The notes under the pieces: model-generated
The model's input: only the letters and a program-made list of their open reading frames with translations
What the model was told of the DNA's origin: nothing
The model's database searches: none
Shown here: positions 8,330 through 16,148 of the stretch, piece by piece
How the letters are laid out: the number at the start of each line of letters is the position of its first letter
Position numbering within the stretch: position 1 is the first letter of the stretch
Assembly (NCBI GenBank): GCA_020633125.1
Contig: JACKEH010000035.1
Span: forward strand, 1-47,733
Reading direction: 5' to 3'
Source of the DNA: Sandaracinus sp.
Lineage (GTDB): Bacteria; Myxococcota_A; Polyangia; Polyangiales; Houyiibacteriaceae
DNA: 47,733 bases
Translations under genes and position numbers: made by a program

Positions 8330-9540
8330 TTGGCTCGGGGAAACCAGGACCCCCGCGCGTGTTCCAACAGCCGCTCGCATCTTCACCGACTCCGCACGCC
8401 GTCGCAAGCCGACGCGTGCACGAGGCCGTGGTGCGCGCGTCGGGGTCCGAATGGGATGTGACTGAGCACGCGCAAGCGGGAGCGAAACGGCTTCGGGCCG
8501 GGCGCGCGTGCGGGGAGCATCGATCCGGTGTGGGCGAGATCGCTGCACACGCGGAGTCATGGGGCCTGCCGACAGGCAACGGCGGGTGGCTTCGTGATGA
8601 AGCCTCGAGGTGTACGAGACCGACTTAGCAGCGATGGTCTCTTCCGGCTGATCACCGGGCGATGGGGGCCGGCGCCTCATACGGGATCGACAGGCACCAG
8701 GAGCACACGCACTGCGTCCGTCGAGCTTTGCGCGATGGGAGGGAGGTGTGCTCCAAAGACCTCCGCCCTCGCCGGAAGAGGGAGAGACGAGGCGACGAGG
8801 GACAACGAGAGGAGCGACGAGGATGGACGAGACGACGAGACGAGTGCTCGCCGGAGGTGCTCGAAAAAGAGCGAGAGACGAGCTGAAGGGTGCTGACTCC
8901 GCCTGGCGAGGATCCGCGAGAGCGTCGCCGAAAGGCCGTACGCGGTGGCGCGAGGTCTCGGACGCGAGTCGGTCCACGTCTGCGGCGATCCACGGTGCGT
9001 GAACTCGCGCACCTTCGCGAGACGAAGCGCAGAACGAGGCAGCTGACGCGCGTGGTCGACGGTCGATCGGTCATCAGCGGAACGAGGAGATGGAACGATG
9101 AAGACGACGGGCGAAGCAAACCAGGCGACGTCCCGCAATCTGCCGAAGCGGCGCTCCCGCCACCGCCGGAAGCCCAGCGTTCCTCAAGAGCGAGCGCGTC
9201 GGCTTCACGCGATCGCTCGCGACCGTGACTCCGGCGCACGAAGCTGATCGAGGTCCGATCACGCGGATCGACGCATCGCAGAGCGTTCTTCGGCCAAGAG
9301 ATGCCCGGCACCTCGACCGTTGTCGAGTTCGACGGGTCAGTCTTCGACGACCGCGATACATGCGTGTTCGGCGCGCTGGCGTGGTTCTATCGCAGCATGT
9401 TCGACGACCCGTGGTATTGTCGGGCGATGGCTTCGATCTGGCGACTGACGACATGGACTTCTGCCGAAGCGTGTGGCGTAAGGGCATCCGGATCGACGCA
9501 ACTCGGCCGACACGGGTTCGACCTTTCGATGCTCAAGCAC
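8330..9540 (+). pseudogene. Degenerate region with glycosyltransferase-like fragments
   Basis: About 1.4 kb (8246-9672) holds no intact gene on either strand. Protein-like fragments occur in changing frames. Near 8350-8520 (frame of 8281) there is PTPHAVASRRVHEAVVRASG, then EWDVTEHAQAGAKRLRAG, which resembles the N-terminus of some GT-A glycosyltransferases. Near 9241-9426 (frame of 9241) there is VVEFDGSVFDDRD, then WFYRSMFDDPWYC. From ~9424 (frame of 9225) there is GFDLATDDMDFCRSVWRKGI, like the acidic-DFC-x-G acceptor-site motif of GT2 enzymes. A fragment at 8897-9043 reads HVCGDPRCVNSRTF, faintly HNH-like. A purine-rich GACGA tract fills ~8775-8850. A 49-aa basic ORF (9098-9247) has a good ribosome site but overlaps these fragments. 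Decay or indel errors both fit. Confidence 0.4.
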
Positions 9541-9672
9541 GTGCCGAACCGGCGGCGGGCAGGCCGAACGAAGAAGCCTCCGCTCTGCGCTCACGACGCG
9601 CCGACCGCGACGAGTGGCGCGCGCTGAGCGCATCGCGCTCGACTCTCGAGCGCCGACACGGAAGGCTCCGCC

Positions 9673-10218
9673 ATGACCCGCTTCCTGCCCTTCGCGCTCG
9701 CGCTCCTCGTCGCGCCCACGCTCGACGCTCAGCCTCGCGTCACGCCCGAGGACGTGCGCGTCCAAGCCGCGGCGGCCGTGGGCGAGCTGGGGTGGCGCGC
9801 CGAGCCCGACGCGTACGCGGCGATCGTGGAGGTCCACGTCCGGCGCGCACGGCTCCGTGGCGTCTCCCCGCGCACGATGGCTCGCGCCTACTCGGCGGCC
9901 CTCCGGCGCCCGCCACGGCACCGCGCGTGGGTCACCGAGCTCCGCGACGCGCCCTCGCCACCGCCCTCGTGGCCCCAGCACCTGCGCGGTCGGTGGGCGG
10001 AGCGACGGGCGACGTTCGCCCGCGTGGAGCGCATCGCGCTCGAGGTGCTCACGGGCGCGCGTGACGAGGTGTGCCCCGAGGCGCTGTACTACGGCTCGAC
10101 GGCGGACGGCCCGCCGGGTGGCGACCCGACGCGATGGGAAAGCGCGTGCGCTTTCGAGAGCACGACGCAAAGATGGTGGCGGCGCGTGGACGAGCGCGCA
10201 GACGGAGGCGAGACGTGA
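9673..10218 (+). CDS. Secreted cell-wall hydrolase-like protein, endolysin candidate
   Basis: The 181-aa product has a Sec-type signal (FLPFALALLVAPTLDA, probable cleavage before Gln20). The mature part contains a conserved-looking helical core: ELGWRAEPDAYAAIVEVHV, RGVSPRTMARAYSAALRRP, and a C-terminal segment with two Cys (VCPEALYYG and SACAFE) and a terminal TTQRWWRRV. This resembles phage proteins annotated as SleB-like wall hydrolases or lysozyme-like muralytic proteins, from memory only. A secreted muralytic enzyme is the obvious missing component of this lysis cassette. The ATG is preceded by GGAAGG. The 3' end overlaps a GTG (GTGA). Confidence 0.5.
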   Translation: MTRFLPFALALLVAPTLDAQPRVTPEDVRVQAAAAVGELGWRAEPDAYAAIVEVHVRRARLRGVSPRTMARAYSAALRRPPRHRAWVTELRDAPSPPPSWPQHLRGRWAERRATFARVERIALEVLTGARDEVCPEALYYGSTADGPPGGDPTRWESACAFESTTQRWWRRVDERADGGET

Positions 10219-10333
10219 ACGAGACGACCCCAAGCCGGCGCCGAAGGGCGACGAAGTCACGGCCGCGCACATCGTGCGCCTGTTGCAGATGATCGTGGGC
10301 ATCCTCGTCATCTGGAAGCTACTGACGCTGTGA
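10215..10333 (+). pseudogene. Small single-span membrane peptide, frame broken at a CCCC run
   Basis: A GTG at 10215 overlaps the previous stop (GTGA), as for most genes here, but that frame ends after 25 codons. One base missing at the CCCC run 10228-10231 would connect it to the frame ending at the 10331-10333 TGA, giving a 39-aa peptide: charged PKPAPKGDEVTAAHIVRL followed by a hydrophobic span MIVGILVIWKLLTL. The end then couples by GTGA to the gene at 10330. A second holin-like peptide is possible. Either a homopolymer error or a real mutation. Confidence 0.4.
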
Positions 10334-10953
10334 CCGACGCACCCGACGGCACGCTCCCGCCGCGCACCTCGCTCGGCAAGCGCACGCGCCGCGGCCCCGC
10401 AGTGGCGCGGCTCGAAGCGCCCGCCTGGCGCGCCGAGCGGGCGGCAGTACGCGGCGCTTCACGCGATCCGCCAGCACCTGCTCGAGCACGGGCGCCCACC
10501 GTCGTACCGCGAGCTCGCCGAGCGCCTCGGCAAGAGCAAGAACGCCGGCGCGTACCTCACGCGCAAGCTCGGCGACGAGGGGTTCCTCGACCTGACGCGC
10601 GACCCGTACACGCTCACGCCGAAGGCGCTGCGCGCGCTGCACGGCGACGGGGGCACGCGGACCACGTGGCGGCCGACCTCGCGTTCACGCGCGCGATCGA
10701 GACCGTGCTCGAAGCGCGCGACCGGCTCTACCAGATGGCGAGCTTCGGCGGCCTGGAGCCGAGCGAGATCGTGCGCTTCGCCCAGCTCGAGCGCGCGCTC
10801 CGCGAGCTGGACCCCGGCGCGCGTGCGCTGGAGCTCCCCGACGAGATGACCGCGGCGCTCGCCGCGCTCGAAGCGATCGAACGACAGGAGAACGATGACG
10901 AACGACGAGGCGACGACCTTCCGCTACACGCTCCCCGAGCCGCCGCCCGATGA
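10330..10953 (+). pseudogene. LexA-type winged-helix protein, frame broken twice
   Basis: The frame starting at GTG 10330 is plausible for ~25-30 residues and again from 10666, but in between the correct-looking protein lies in the +1 frame (10420-10660): RQYAALHAIRQHLLEHGRPP, SYRELAERLGKSKNAGAYLT, RKLGDEGFLDLTRDPYTLTP. This is the winged helix-turn-helix of LexA N-terminal domains. The two switches lie near a CCCC run (~10397) and a GGGGG run (10649-10653), so single-base errors at homopolymers are the simplest cause; rejoined, the product would be ~205 aa with a helical C-terminal part (LAFTRAIETVLEARDRLYQM). Alternatively the second part is a separate gene from GTG 10666. It may regulate early genes; no self-cleavage domain is visible. 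Confidence 0.55.
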
Positions 10954-11443
10954 CGCGGTCTTCGTGCCCGCCGAATGGGAGGCGCTGCGCCCGCAGATGG
11001 TCACCGACGACGCGCAGCGCCAGGCGCTCGTGGCGTGGTGCTCGGAGCGGCCCGCGCTGTGGGGCGCGCGCATCGAGCACCCGGCGTGGGACGACGCGCC
11101 CGAGCCCGTGGCGACGTACGTGCGGAACGCACGCGCCCACGCCGAGGCGCTGGAAGCCTTCGAGCGCATGTCGCCGATGAGCATCGCGCGCGACCGCGAT
11201 GTGGCCCGATTCTTCGGCGGCGCGTGGATCGGCTTCGAGGAGGCTTCGGTCGGCGTGAAGGGCGAGACGCGGTTCTTCGTGGGGTACTCGTCCGCGATGC
11301 TGAACGCGATCGAGCACGGCTCGACCTGGGGCCAGCTTCGGCGCATCGCGTCGAGGCTCTACGAGCTTCGCGCGACGCTCGGACGCGTCGTCTTCGACGC
11401 GCACGGCGACATCGGCGCGATCCTCGGCGAGGCTTCACAATGA
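10895..11443 (+). CDS. Hypothetical protein, 182 aa
   Basis: ATG 10895 follows ACAGGAGAACG, a leader shared with other genes here. The product is not recognised; it is acidic at the N-terminus and helical, with an aromatic segment (DVARFFGGAWIGFEEA, then ETRFFVGYSSAMLNAIEHG) near the middle. It overlaps the tail of the preceding frame by 58 bp, more than usual, perhaps because that frame is itself disturbed. It ends ATGA, coupled to the next gene. Confidence 0.6.
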   Translation: MTNDEATTFRYTLPEPPPDDAVFVPAEWEALRPQMVTDDAQRQALVAWCSERPALWGARIEHPAWDDAPEPVATYVRNARAHAEALEAFERMSPMSIARDRDVARFFGGAWIGFEEASVGVKGETRFFVGYSSAMLNAIEHGSTWGQLRRIASRLYELRATLGRVVFDAHGDIGAILGEASQ

Positions 11444-11847
11444 ACCCGCCCCGCATCTACGTCGCCGCCGCCTCGCTCGAGGTGCAGCGTGCACAGCGCG
11501 TGATGCGCGACCTACGCGAGCGCGGCGCGCACATCGTCGGCGACTGGACCGAGGCCGTGCTTCGCGAGGGCGGCGACGGCGCGCGTCAGACCGACGCGCA
11601 GCGTGCGCTTCTCTCCGCCGAGCAGCTCGCCGAGGTCACGCGCGCCGACGGGCTCCTGCTGCTCGTGCCGGAGGATGTGGCAAGCGTGGGCACGTGGATC
11701 GAGCTCGGCGTCGCGTGGCGCTCGCAGGTGCCCGTCGTAGCGTCCTCGCTCTCGCCACGTCTGCCGTGGGCTGCGGCCTGGGTCACGCGCGTGGGCACGG
11801 ACGAGGAGGCGGTGCGCGTCATGCTGCGCGTCGTTGACGGGTGGTGA
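11440..11847 (+). CDS. Nucleoside 2-deoxyribosyltransferase-like fold protein
   Basis: The 135-aa product begins IYVAAASLEVQRAQRVMRDL, a first beta strand and helix as in nucleoside 2-deoxyribosyltransferase (DRHyd) proteins. Later strands are GAHIVGDWTEAV and ADGLLLLVPEDVASVGTWIE, ending with ELGVAW, which matches the family pattern where an acidic residue follows the D-x-V/L strand. Such proteins hydrolyse or exchange bases on deoxynucleosides or NAD-like substrates. The catalytic Glu is probably Glu86 in GTWIELG (position approximate). ATGA overlap with the gene before. Fold assignment is by eye; the substrate is unknown. Confidence 0.5.
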   Translation: MNPPRIYVAAASLEVQRAQRVMRDLRERGAHIVGDWTEAVLREGGDGARQTDAQRALLSAEQLAEVTRADGLLLLVPEDVASVGTWIELGVAWRSQVPVVASSLSPRLPWAAAWVTRVGTDEEAVRVMLRVVDGW

Positions 11848-11848
11848 C

Positions 11849-12151
11849 GTGAGCCCCGACGTATGCGCCTTCGCGACACTCGCCCTCGTCGTCTTGCTCG
11901 GCGTGGGCGGGCTCGCCGCCGTGTGGCTCAGCGTCGAGCGAGACGCGCGAGAGGATTGCGAGCGTGTACGTCGTGCCGACACGCGTATCGAGGCCGCGCG
12001 TCGCCGTGTCGTCGCAAGCTGCGAGGATATCAGCCGAGCGCGACGTCAAACCCTCGACCGGGCGCTCGCCGAAGCGCGCGATGCGTCGGATTCCGCAAAG
12101 GTTTCGCGAGACGTGCCGAAAATCGACACGAGCCGTACGAAAAAGCGTTGA
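11849..12151 (+). CDS. Small membrane-anchored protein, 100 aa
   Basis: GTG 11849, 1 bp after the previous stop. One strong hydrophobic segment (residues ~6-27, TLALVVLLGVGGLAAVWLSV) precedes a charged Arg/Glu/Asp-rich helical domain that could form a coiled coil, with a basic C-terminus (SRTKKR). The topology is N-out or N-in single span. No family recognised. Codon use at the 3' end (12090-12150) is somewhat AT-richer than neighbours. Confidence 0.5.
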   Translation: MSPDVCAFATLALVVLLGVGGLAAVWLSVERDAREDCERVRRADTRIEAARRRVVASCEDISRARRQTLDRALAEARDASDSAKVSRDVPKIDTSRTKKR

Positions 12152-12176
12152 CGGTCGTACCAGGGGAGCGCATCTT
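12148..12176 (+). promoter_or_regulatory. Weak candidate sigma70-type promoter
   Basis: TTGACG at 12148-12153 is followed after 17 nt by CATCTT (12171-12176), in the 70-bp gap before the gene at 12222. The -35 is good and the -10 poor. Could start the 12.2-13.1 kb group. Confidence 0.25.
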
Positions 12177-12221
12177 CTCTCTCGTCAGCGCAACGAAGCG
12201 CGACGCACAAGGAGCCCCCCC

Positions 12222-12452
12222 ATGTCCGACACGATCTTCCTCCCCAACACCGACCTCGTCCTGCGCCACGACGGCGGCGAGACGCGCGTCCCCGCGATGC
12301 GCGTCGAGTGGCCGACCACCGGCATCGTCGACGTGTGCGACCGCGACGCGTGGGAGGTGCACGGCCGCGAGTTCGCCGAGGTGCTGGCGGACGGCACGAT
12401 TCGCATCCTCCGCCCGGTCGTCGGCCTCGCTTCGATCGAGGTGGCGCGATGA
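12222..12452 (+). CDS. Hypothetical protein, 76 aa
   Basis: ATG 12222 has AAGGAGCCCCCCC upstream. The small product is beta-rich (TDLVLRHDGGETRVPAMRVE, then WEVHGREFAEVLADGTIRIL) without membrane segment or Cys motif. It ends in ATGA overlap with the next gene. Not recognised. Confidence 0.6.
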   Translation: MSDTIFLPNTDLVLRHDGGETRVPAMRVEWPTTGIVDVCDRDAWEVHGREFAEVLADGTIRILRPVVGLASIEVAR

Positions 12453-12880
12453 CCCGCTCTCGCATCACCACCGACGCCTACCCTACGCGCTACGCGGCCT
12501 TCGATGCGCCCGGTACGTGGGCCGTCTTCGAGGCTGCGCCGGACGGCACGGTGAGCGTGTGCGGGACGCGTCGCCCTCGCGCGGAGCTCGACGCGGGCAT
12601 CAGGTACCCCGGCGAGATGGCCGTGCTTTCGATCCCGATGCCGCACGTGCGATTCGCGCATCTGACGCGCGGGGTCTACGTCGAGATCGGCGCCTGTGGC
12701 GGCGCCCATGCATCGCTCAAGCGAGACGGTTTCGTCGCCGTCTGCCACTTCGACGACCCGAAAGGCGGTGCGCAGACCATCGCTCGAATCCACGCCGCGA
12801 CGCTCGACGAGGCCATCTCGCTCGCCGATGCCTGGGTCGATCGCGTGCTCGCACACGCTGGCTTGGCGGTGGCGTCATGA
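12449..12880 (+). CDS. Hypothetical protein, 143 aa
   Basis: Coupled by ATGA to both neighbours. The product has an alpha/beta character with four Cys-containing strands (TVSVCGTRRPRAELD, EIGACGGAHASLKRDG, VAVCHFDDPKG) and a C-terminal helix (TLDEAISLADAWVDRVLAHA). No catalytic motif I can name. Likely an early-region accessory protein. Confidence 0.55.
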   Translation: MTRSRITTDAYPTRYAAFDAPGTWAVFEAAPDGTVSVCGTRRPRAELDAGIRYPGEMAVLSIPMPHVRFAHLTRGVYVEIGACGGAHASLKRDGFVAVCHFDDPKGGAQTIARIHAATLDEAISLADAWVDRVLAHAGLAVAS

Positions 12881-13056
12881 GAGCCCTGACGCTTCACGCG
12901 GCGTGGGCCTACGCGGTCCGCTCGCTCGGCAAGCGCATCGAGAACCGCACGTGGACGCCGCCCGCGGCGCTCATCGGTGAGCGCCTCCCGCCGCCGCCGC
13001 TCGTTCCGCGCGAGGGTCGTGCGGTGCTGGAGACCTGGCGCCCTCCCGGGCGCTGA
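12877..13056 (+). CDS. Truncated ASCH-domain protein, 59 aa
   Basis: The first ~36 residues (MRALTLHAAWAYAVRSLGKR, then IENRTWTPPAALIGERL) match the start of ASCH-domain proteins, which bind RNA and often read LGKRIENRTW-PPA-LIG. Full ASCH proteins are about 100-180 aa; here the frame turns Pro/Arg-rich and stops at residue 59. The rest of the domain is missing, so this is a remnant or the 3' part was lost or frame-shifted. ATGA overlap with the preceding gene. Confidence 0.55.
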   Translation: MRALTLHAAWAYAVRSLGKRIENRTWTPPAALIGERLPPPPLVPREGRAVLETWRPPGR

Positions 13057-13166
13057 CGACGACGACGGCGCCTTCGGGCGCCACATCCGGGGCCGCTGGT
13101 GCGGCGGGTACACGAGACGACGCAACGCCGGGGAGGGGGCTCCACGCGCCGCGCGGCGACTCACCG

Positions 13167-13191
13167 GCGGGTTCGATTCCCGCACCCCGGG
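13167..13191 (+). other. tRNA T-arm and acceptor 3' strand-like remnant
   Basis: A perfect 5-bp stem GCGGG/CCCGC encloses the consensus T-loop TTCGATT (13172-13178), followed by ACCCCGG (13184-13190), which could be an acceptor 3' strand. Matching 5' strands CCGGGGA (13128) and CCGGGGC (13087) exist but give 64 or 105 nt, and no anticodon arm folds. A partial tRNA or a tRNA-derived attachment core are possible. The whole gap 13057-13245 otherwise holds no gene. Confidence 0.35.
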
Positions 13192-13245
13192 CCGCGCGTC
13201 ACACCGACGCGCTACGAACGAGACGAACGAACGGGAGGGAACGAC

Positions 13246-13419
13246 ATGCGAAACGAACGACAGATCCTCGTGGCACTGGCCGAGGTCGACTCCGCGCTCG
13301 AGATGGCGCGCGACCTCGAACGCAACACCGAGCGCCTCGAGCGCAAGCGCGCGAAGCTCCTCGGCGAGCTACGCGACCTGCGCGCGGCGAGGCGCGAGAC
13401 GAAGGCGGTGGCGTCGTGA
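13246..13419 (+). CDS. Small coiled-coil protein, 57 aa
   Basis: ATG 13246 is preceded by GGGAGGGAACGAC, the recurrent leader of this phage; the longer in-frame extension upstream would run through the tRNA-like sequence and is rejected. The product is one charged helix (ALEMARDLERNTERLERKRA) likely to form a coiled coil. Ends GTGA, coupled to the next gene. Function unknown. Confidence 0.6.
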   Translation: MRNERQILVALAEVDSALEMARDLERNTERLERKRAKLLGELRDLRAARRETKAVAS

Positions 13420-13697
13420 GCACGCTCCGCATGCTGGCCAAGCGCATGGAAGGCTCGCTCGACAAGCTCCACGCGGAGCACGACGGCAAGCGGTGGGTCG
13501 TGGTCCTGCGCGGCGTGGTGCGTGCCGACGACGGCTTCTACGCGCTCGCGAAGGCAGAGCACGTCGAGCTCGCGGTCGCGCTGAGCGACGCGGAGCGCGA
13601 GATCGAGCGGCAGGAGTCGCTCTACGTGGCCGGGCTCCTGCCGGGGTACCGACCGCAGGACGAGCCGACGAGCGCGGCTGACTTCGAGATGTTCTGA
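13416..13697 (+). CDS. Hypothetical protein, 93 aa
   Basis: GTG start in GTGA overlap. A small alpha/beta protein with a clear beta segment (KRWVVVLRGVVRADDGFYAL) followed by an acidic helix (VALSDAEREIERQE). No motif recognised. Part of a run of small early genes. Confidence 0.55.
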   Translation: MSTLRMLAKRMEGSLDKLHAEHDGKRWVVVLRGVVRADDGFYALAKAEHVELAVALSDAEREIERQESLYVAGLLPGYRPQDEPTSAADFEMF

Positions 13698-13708
13698 GCG
13701 AGGACGAC

Positions 13709-14284
13709 ATGAACGACGAACAAGCATTCGAGGTGACCTGCGCGCTGAACGACCTCGTGCGCGATCTACACACGGAGTGCGAGCGCGTGAGGCGGGAGAC
13801 GACGCACGACGGGGCGCCGTTCGACGTGATCGACGCGCTGGAGTGGTTTCGGGTGCGCGCTGCCGACGTCGTCAAGGCGGCCGAGGACGGCGCTTCGATC
13901 CCGAAGAGGCCATCACCCAAGCTCCAGGGGTCGGGCGCGCACCCGATTCCCGAGGCGCAAATCGCCAACGCTGTCGCTTGGTGGGCGCTGCGATTTCTCG
14001 TGGGCGAGTCTCGCGAGCGGTTCCGCGAGTCGCTGACGAAGGTGCTGCGCGATCAGGTGATTGGGCCGCGCGCCGTGAGCCTCGTCGTCGACTACGATCC
14101 GCGGGACATCTTGCTCGACGCAGTGCGGGCCGCTGGCGTGCAATGCACCGGCGCGCTCGACTCGGCGCGCGGCATCTTCCGCAGTCAGAAGATGGGCATG
14201 TCGATTCGTGAGGGGTACACGGTCGCGCGTGACGGCCGCGAGGCGCCGAGCGTGACGATCTGGGGAACGAACCCGAACGACTGA
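13709..14284 (+). CDS. Hypothetical protein, 191 aa
   Basis: ATG 13709 with GAGGACGAC upstream. Mostly helical first half (EVTCALNDLVRDLHTECERV), a central helix with WWALRFLVGESRERF, and a C-terminal part with SLVVDYDPRDILLDAVRAAG and a beta tail ending VTIWGTNPND. Not recognised; no membrane or zinc motif. Codon bias is strong, so the gene is real. Confidence 0.6.
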   Translation: MNDEQAFEVTCALNDLVRDLHTECERVRRETTHDGAPFDVIDALEWFRVRAADVVKAAEDGASIPKRPSPKLQGSGAHPIPEAQIANAVAWWALRFLVGESRERFRESLTKVLRDQVIGPRAVSLVVDYDPRDILLDAVRAAGVQCTGALDSARGIFRSQKMGMSIREGYTVARDGREAPSVTIWGTNPND

Positions 14285-14298
14285 CGAGGAACGAGACG

Positions 14299-14440
14299 AT
14301 GACGAACGACACCCGAAAGCCCGTGCCGCCGCGCGAGATCCGTGTGCTGCTCTACGAGACGCGCGACGCGCAACCGGCGGCGACCGTGCTCATCGAGCAG
14401 CGCCGGTCGCCGCTCGACCACATGCCTCGGCGCGAGCGAG
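14299..14440 (+). CDS. N-terminal ORF fragment before 14441, possible frame break
   Basis: ATG 14299 has the recurrent GAGGAACGAGACG leader. About 45 residues look real (REIRVLLYETRDAQPAATVL, IEQRRSPLDH), but after ~14440 this frame turns Arg-rich while good coding continues in the +1 frame from ATG 14441. There is no stop near the junction, unlike other gene borders here, so the two parts may be one ~185-aa gene with a 1-base error. Boundary given is approximate. Confidence 0.4.
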
Positions 14441-14854
14441 ATGGAGCCGCTCGATCGGCTCCTCGCGTGCCGCGCGCTCGTCGGCGCCGAGTTCGACGCG
14501 TTCGCGGCCGAGGTGATCGGCGAGGGCGTGCGCGCTTTCGGCAAGGTCACGACCGATCCGGAGCGCGTGCGCGCGCTCGTCGCGGACAACGTCGAGCTTC
14601 GCGGTGCGCACATCCGCACCGCGCAGACGCTCGCGGCGATCGCGACGCGCCGAGACGAGTACGGAGACGCGCTCGACGACGCGCTGACCGCGCTCGATGC
14701 GCTCGCCGATGGCGTCAAAGCCGAACGCAATCGACACGAACCTTGGTGCCCGGCGTGCGGTGAGCCATCGCGACGCGATGCGACGCTCGACGAGATCCTC
14801 GCCAGCGTCGAAGGCATCGCGGTGCGTCTGCGGGAAGCGCGAGGCGCGAGGTGA
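14441..14854 (+). CDS. Hypothetical protein with CPACG pair, 137 aa
   Basis: From ATG 14441 the product is helical (EPLDRLLACRALVGAEFDAF, then RTAQTLAAIATRRDEYGDAL) and has one CPACGEPSRRD motif near residue 108, a half zinc-ribbon. It may be the C-terminal part of the gene starting at 14299. GTGA overlap with the nuclease gene downstream suggests coupling to the recombination module. Confidence 0.5.
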   Translation: MEPLDRLLACRALVGAEFDAFAAEVIGEGVRAFGKVTTDPERVRALVADNVELRGAHIRTAQTLAAIATRRDEYGDALDDALTALDALADGVKAERNRHEPWCPACGEPSRRDATLDEILASVEGIAVRLREARGAR

Positions 14855-16068
14855 CCCGCCGGCTCACGATCACGCAGTCCGAGGTCGCGACGTGGCTCGA
14901 CTGCGAGATGCGCGCCGCGCTGCGCTACGAGCATCGCCTCGGGCGCCCCGAAGCTCCGGTCGGCGCACGGCACGTCGGGAGCGCGATGCACGAGGCCCTT
15001 CGAGCCGCCTACGCGACGTGGGCCGAGATGGGGTCGAGCGCGCCCGAGGGAACCGTGTTCCACGCGGCGCTGAACGAGGCGAACCTTCGTCTCGACGCGG
15101 TGCGTGACGAGGCCCTCGACACGCTCGACCTCTTCGAGGGCGGCGAGGAGCTCGCAGACCAGGTGCGCGCCGAGCACGAGGGCGCGGTCGCAGGGCTCGC
15201 GCTGTACCTCGACGAGGTCTTCGCGCGGGACGTCCACGCGTACTACCCGCTTGCGGTCGAGCAGGCGTTCCGCGTGCCGGTCGTCACCGACGCAGGCCAC
15301 GACCGCTACCTCGTGACGCTGGAGGGCGTGTTCGATCTCGTGCTCCAGCGCCGGGCCGACCGCGCGCTCGTCGTGCGGGACCACAAGACCGTGACAGGCG
15401 CCGCCGACACGTACGACGTGCGCTTCGGGCTCGACCTCCAGCTGCCCGCGTACCTCTACGCGCTCGGGCAACTCTTCCCAGGGGCGCGCGCGACGTGTGC
15501 GCAGTTCGTGGCGGTGAGCCAGAGCCCGCCGAGTGTGCCGAAGACGATCCTCGACGGGACGGTGAGCGTGGCGAAGATCGCCACGACGCGCCAAGCGTAC
15601 GAGGCCGCGTGCGAGGCGCAGTCCGAGCCAGAGTGGCTCGCGAAGGGGCGCGCCGCGGGAGGCGCCAAGGCCGACGCGGCCGAGCAGCGGTGGCGCGAGC
15701 TGCGCGAAAAGCAACGACGGCTCGCCGAGGGGCTGCCGACGACGCTCGCGCGGTGGATCGCGGTTCACGAGCACGAGTACGACCCGCGCGACGTGGAGGC
15801 CGTGCGCGGCACGCTGCACGAGGTCGCGAACCGCGTGAGACTGGTTCGGCGCGGGGAGCTGACGCCGCAACGCAACCCGCGCTCGTGCGCGATCCTCTCG
15901 TGCGCTTTCGCGTCGCCGTGCGGCATGGGGCGCGGCGTCGAAGAGGTCGTCGCGCTCGCGCTCGACGGCGGCGACTTCGCGCAGGGCGAGACGCGCCACC
16001 GCGAGGTGGCTGACGCAGGCGCCCCGTGGGAGCCCGGCAAGGCGGGCGCGTTGCCCGCGCTGCGGTGA
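14851..16068 (+). CDS. Cas4/AddB-like PD-(D/E)XK exonuclease with Fe-S cysteines
   Basis: The 405-aa product has the RecB-family nuclease pattern: GVFDLVLQ (Asp near 162), VVRDHKTV (D-x-K near 178), then LQLPAYLYALG, the QxxxY helix. One N-terminal Cys (Cys18, WLDC) and three clustered C-terminal Cys (346, 351, 357; CAILSCAFASPC) are spaced as in Fe-S nucleases of the AddB/Cas4 type. It would resect DNA ends to feed recombination. The Sak4-like and SSB genes 1-3 kb downstream fit a phage recombination module. GTG start, GTGA coupled. Confidence 0.8.
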   Translation: MTRRLTITQSEVATWLDCEMRAALRYEHRLGRPEAPVGARHVGSAMHEALRAAYATWAEMGSSAPEGTVFHAALNEANLRLDAVRDEALDTLDLFEGGEELADQVRAEHEGAVAGLALYLDEVFARDVHAYYPLAVEQAFRVPVVTDAGHDRYLVTLEGVFDLVLQRRADRALVVRDHKTVTGAADTYDVRFGLDLQLPAYLYALGQLFPGARATCAQFVAVSQSPPSVPKTILDGTVSVAKIATTRQAYEAACEAQSEPEWLAKGRAAGGAKADAAEQRWRELREKQRRLAEGLPTTLARWIAVHEHEYDPRDVEAVRGTLHEVANRVRLVRRGELTPQRNPRSCAILSCAFASPCGMGRGVEEVVALALDGGDFAQGETRHREVADAGAPWEPGKAGALPALR

Positions 16069-16148
16069 TGCGGCACGATGGCGCTCGGCACGCCAGCCGG
16101 GCGCTCGACGAGGAGCGCGGCGCATGCGTGCGCGAAAGGACGGAGACG

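Noticed and set aside
8897..9043. HNH homing endonuclease
   Set aside because: Only one weak CGDPRC-VN stretch in a short fragment; the catalytic HNH residues are not visible.
9098..9247. 49-aa basic protein with a good ribosome site
   Set aside because: It lies inside the degenerate island and overlaps glycosyltransferase-like fragments in other frames, so I could not support it as a separate gene.
10330..10953. Intact 207-aa gene in one frame
   Set aside because: The middle third is Arg/Pro-rich nonsense while the +1 frame encodes a LexA-type winged helix.
14185..16125. 646-aa minus-strand frame opposite the nuclease gene
   Set aside because: No motif, composition typical of antisense reading of a GC-rich gene.
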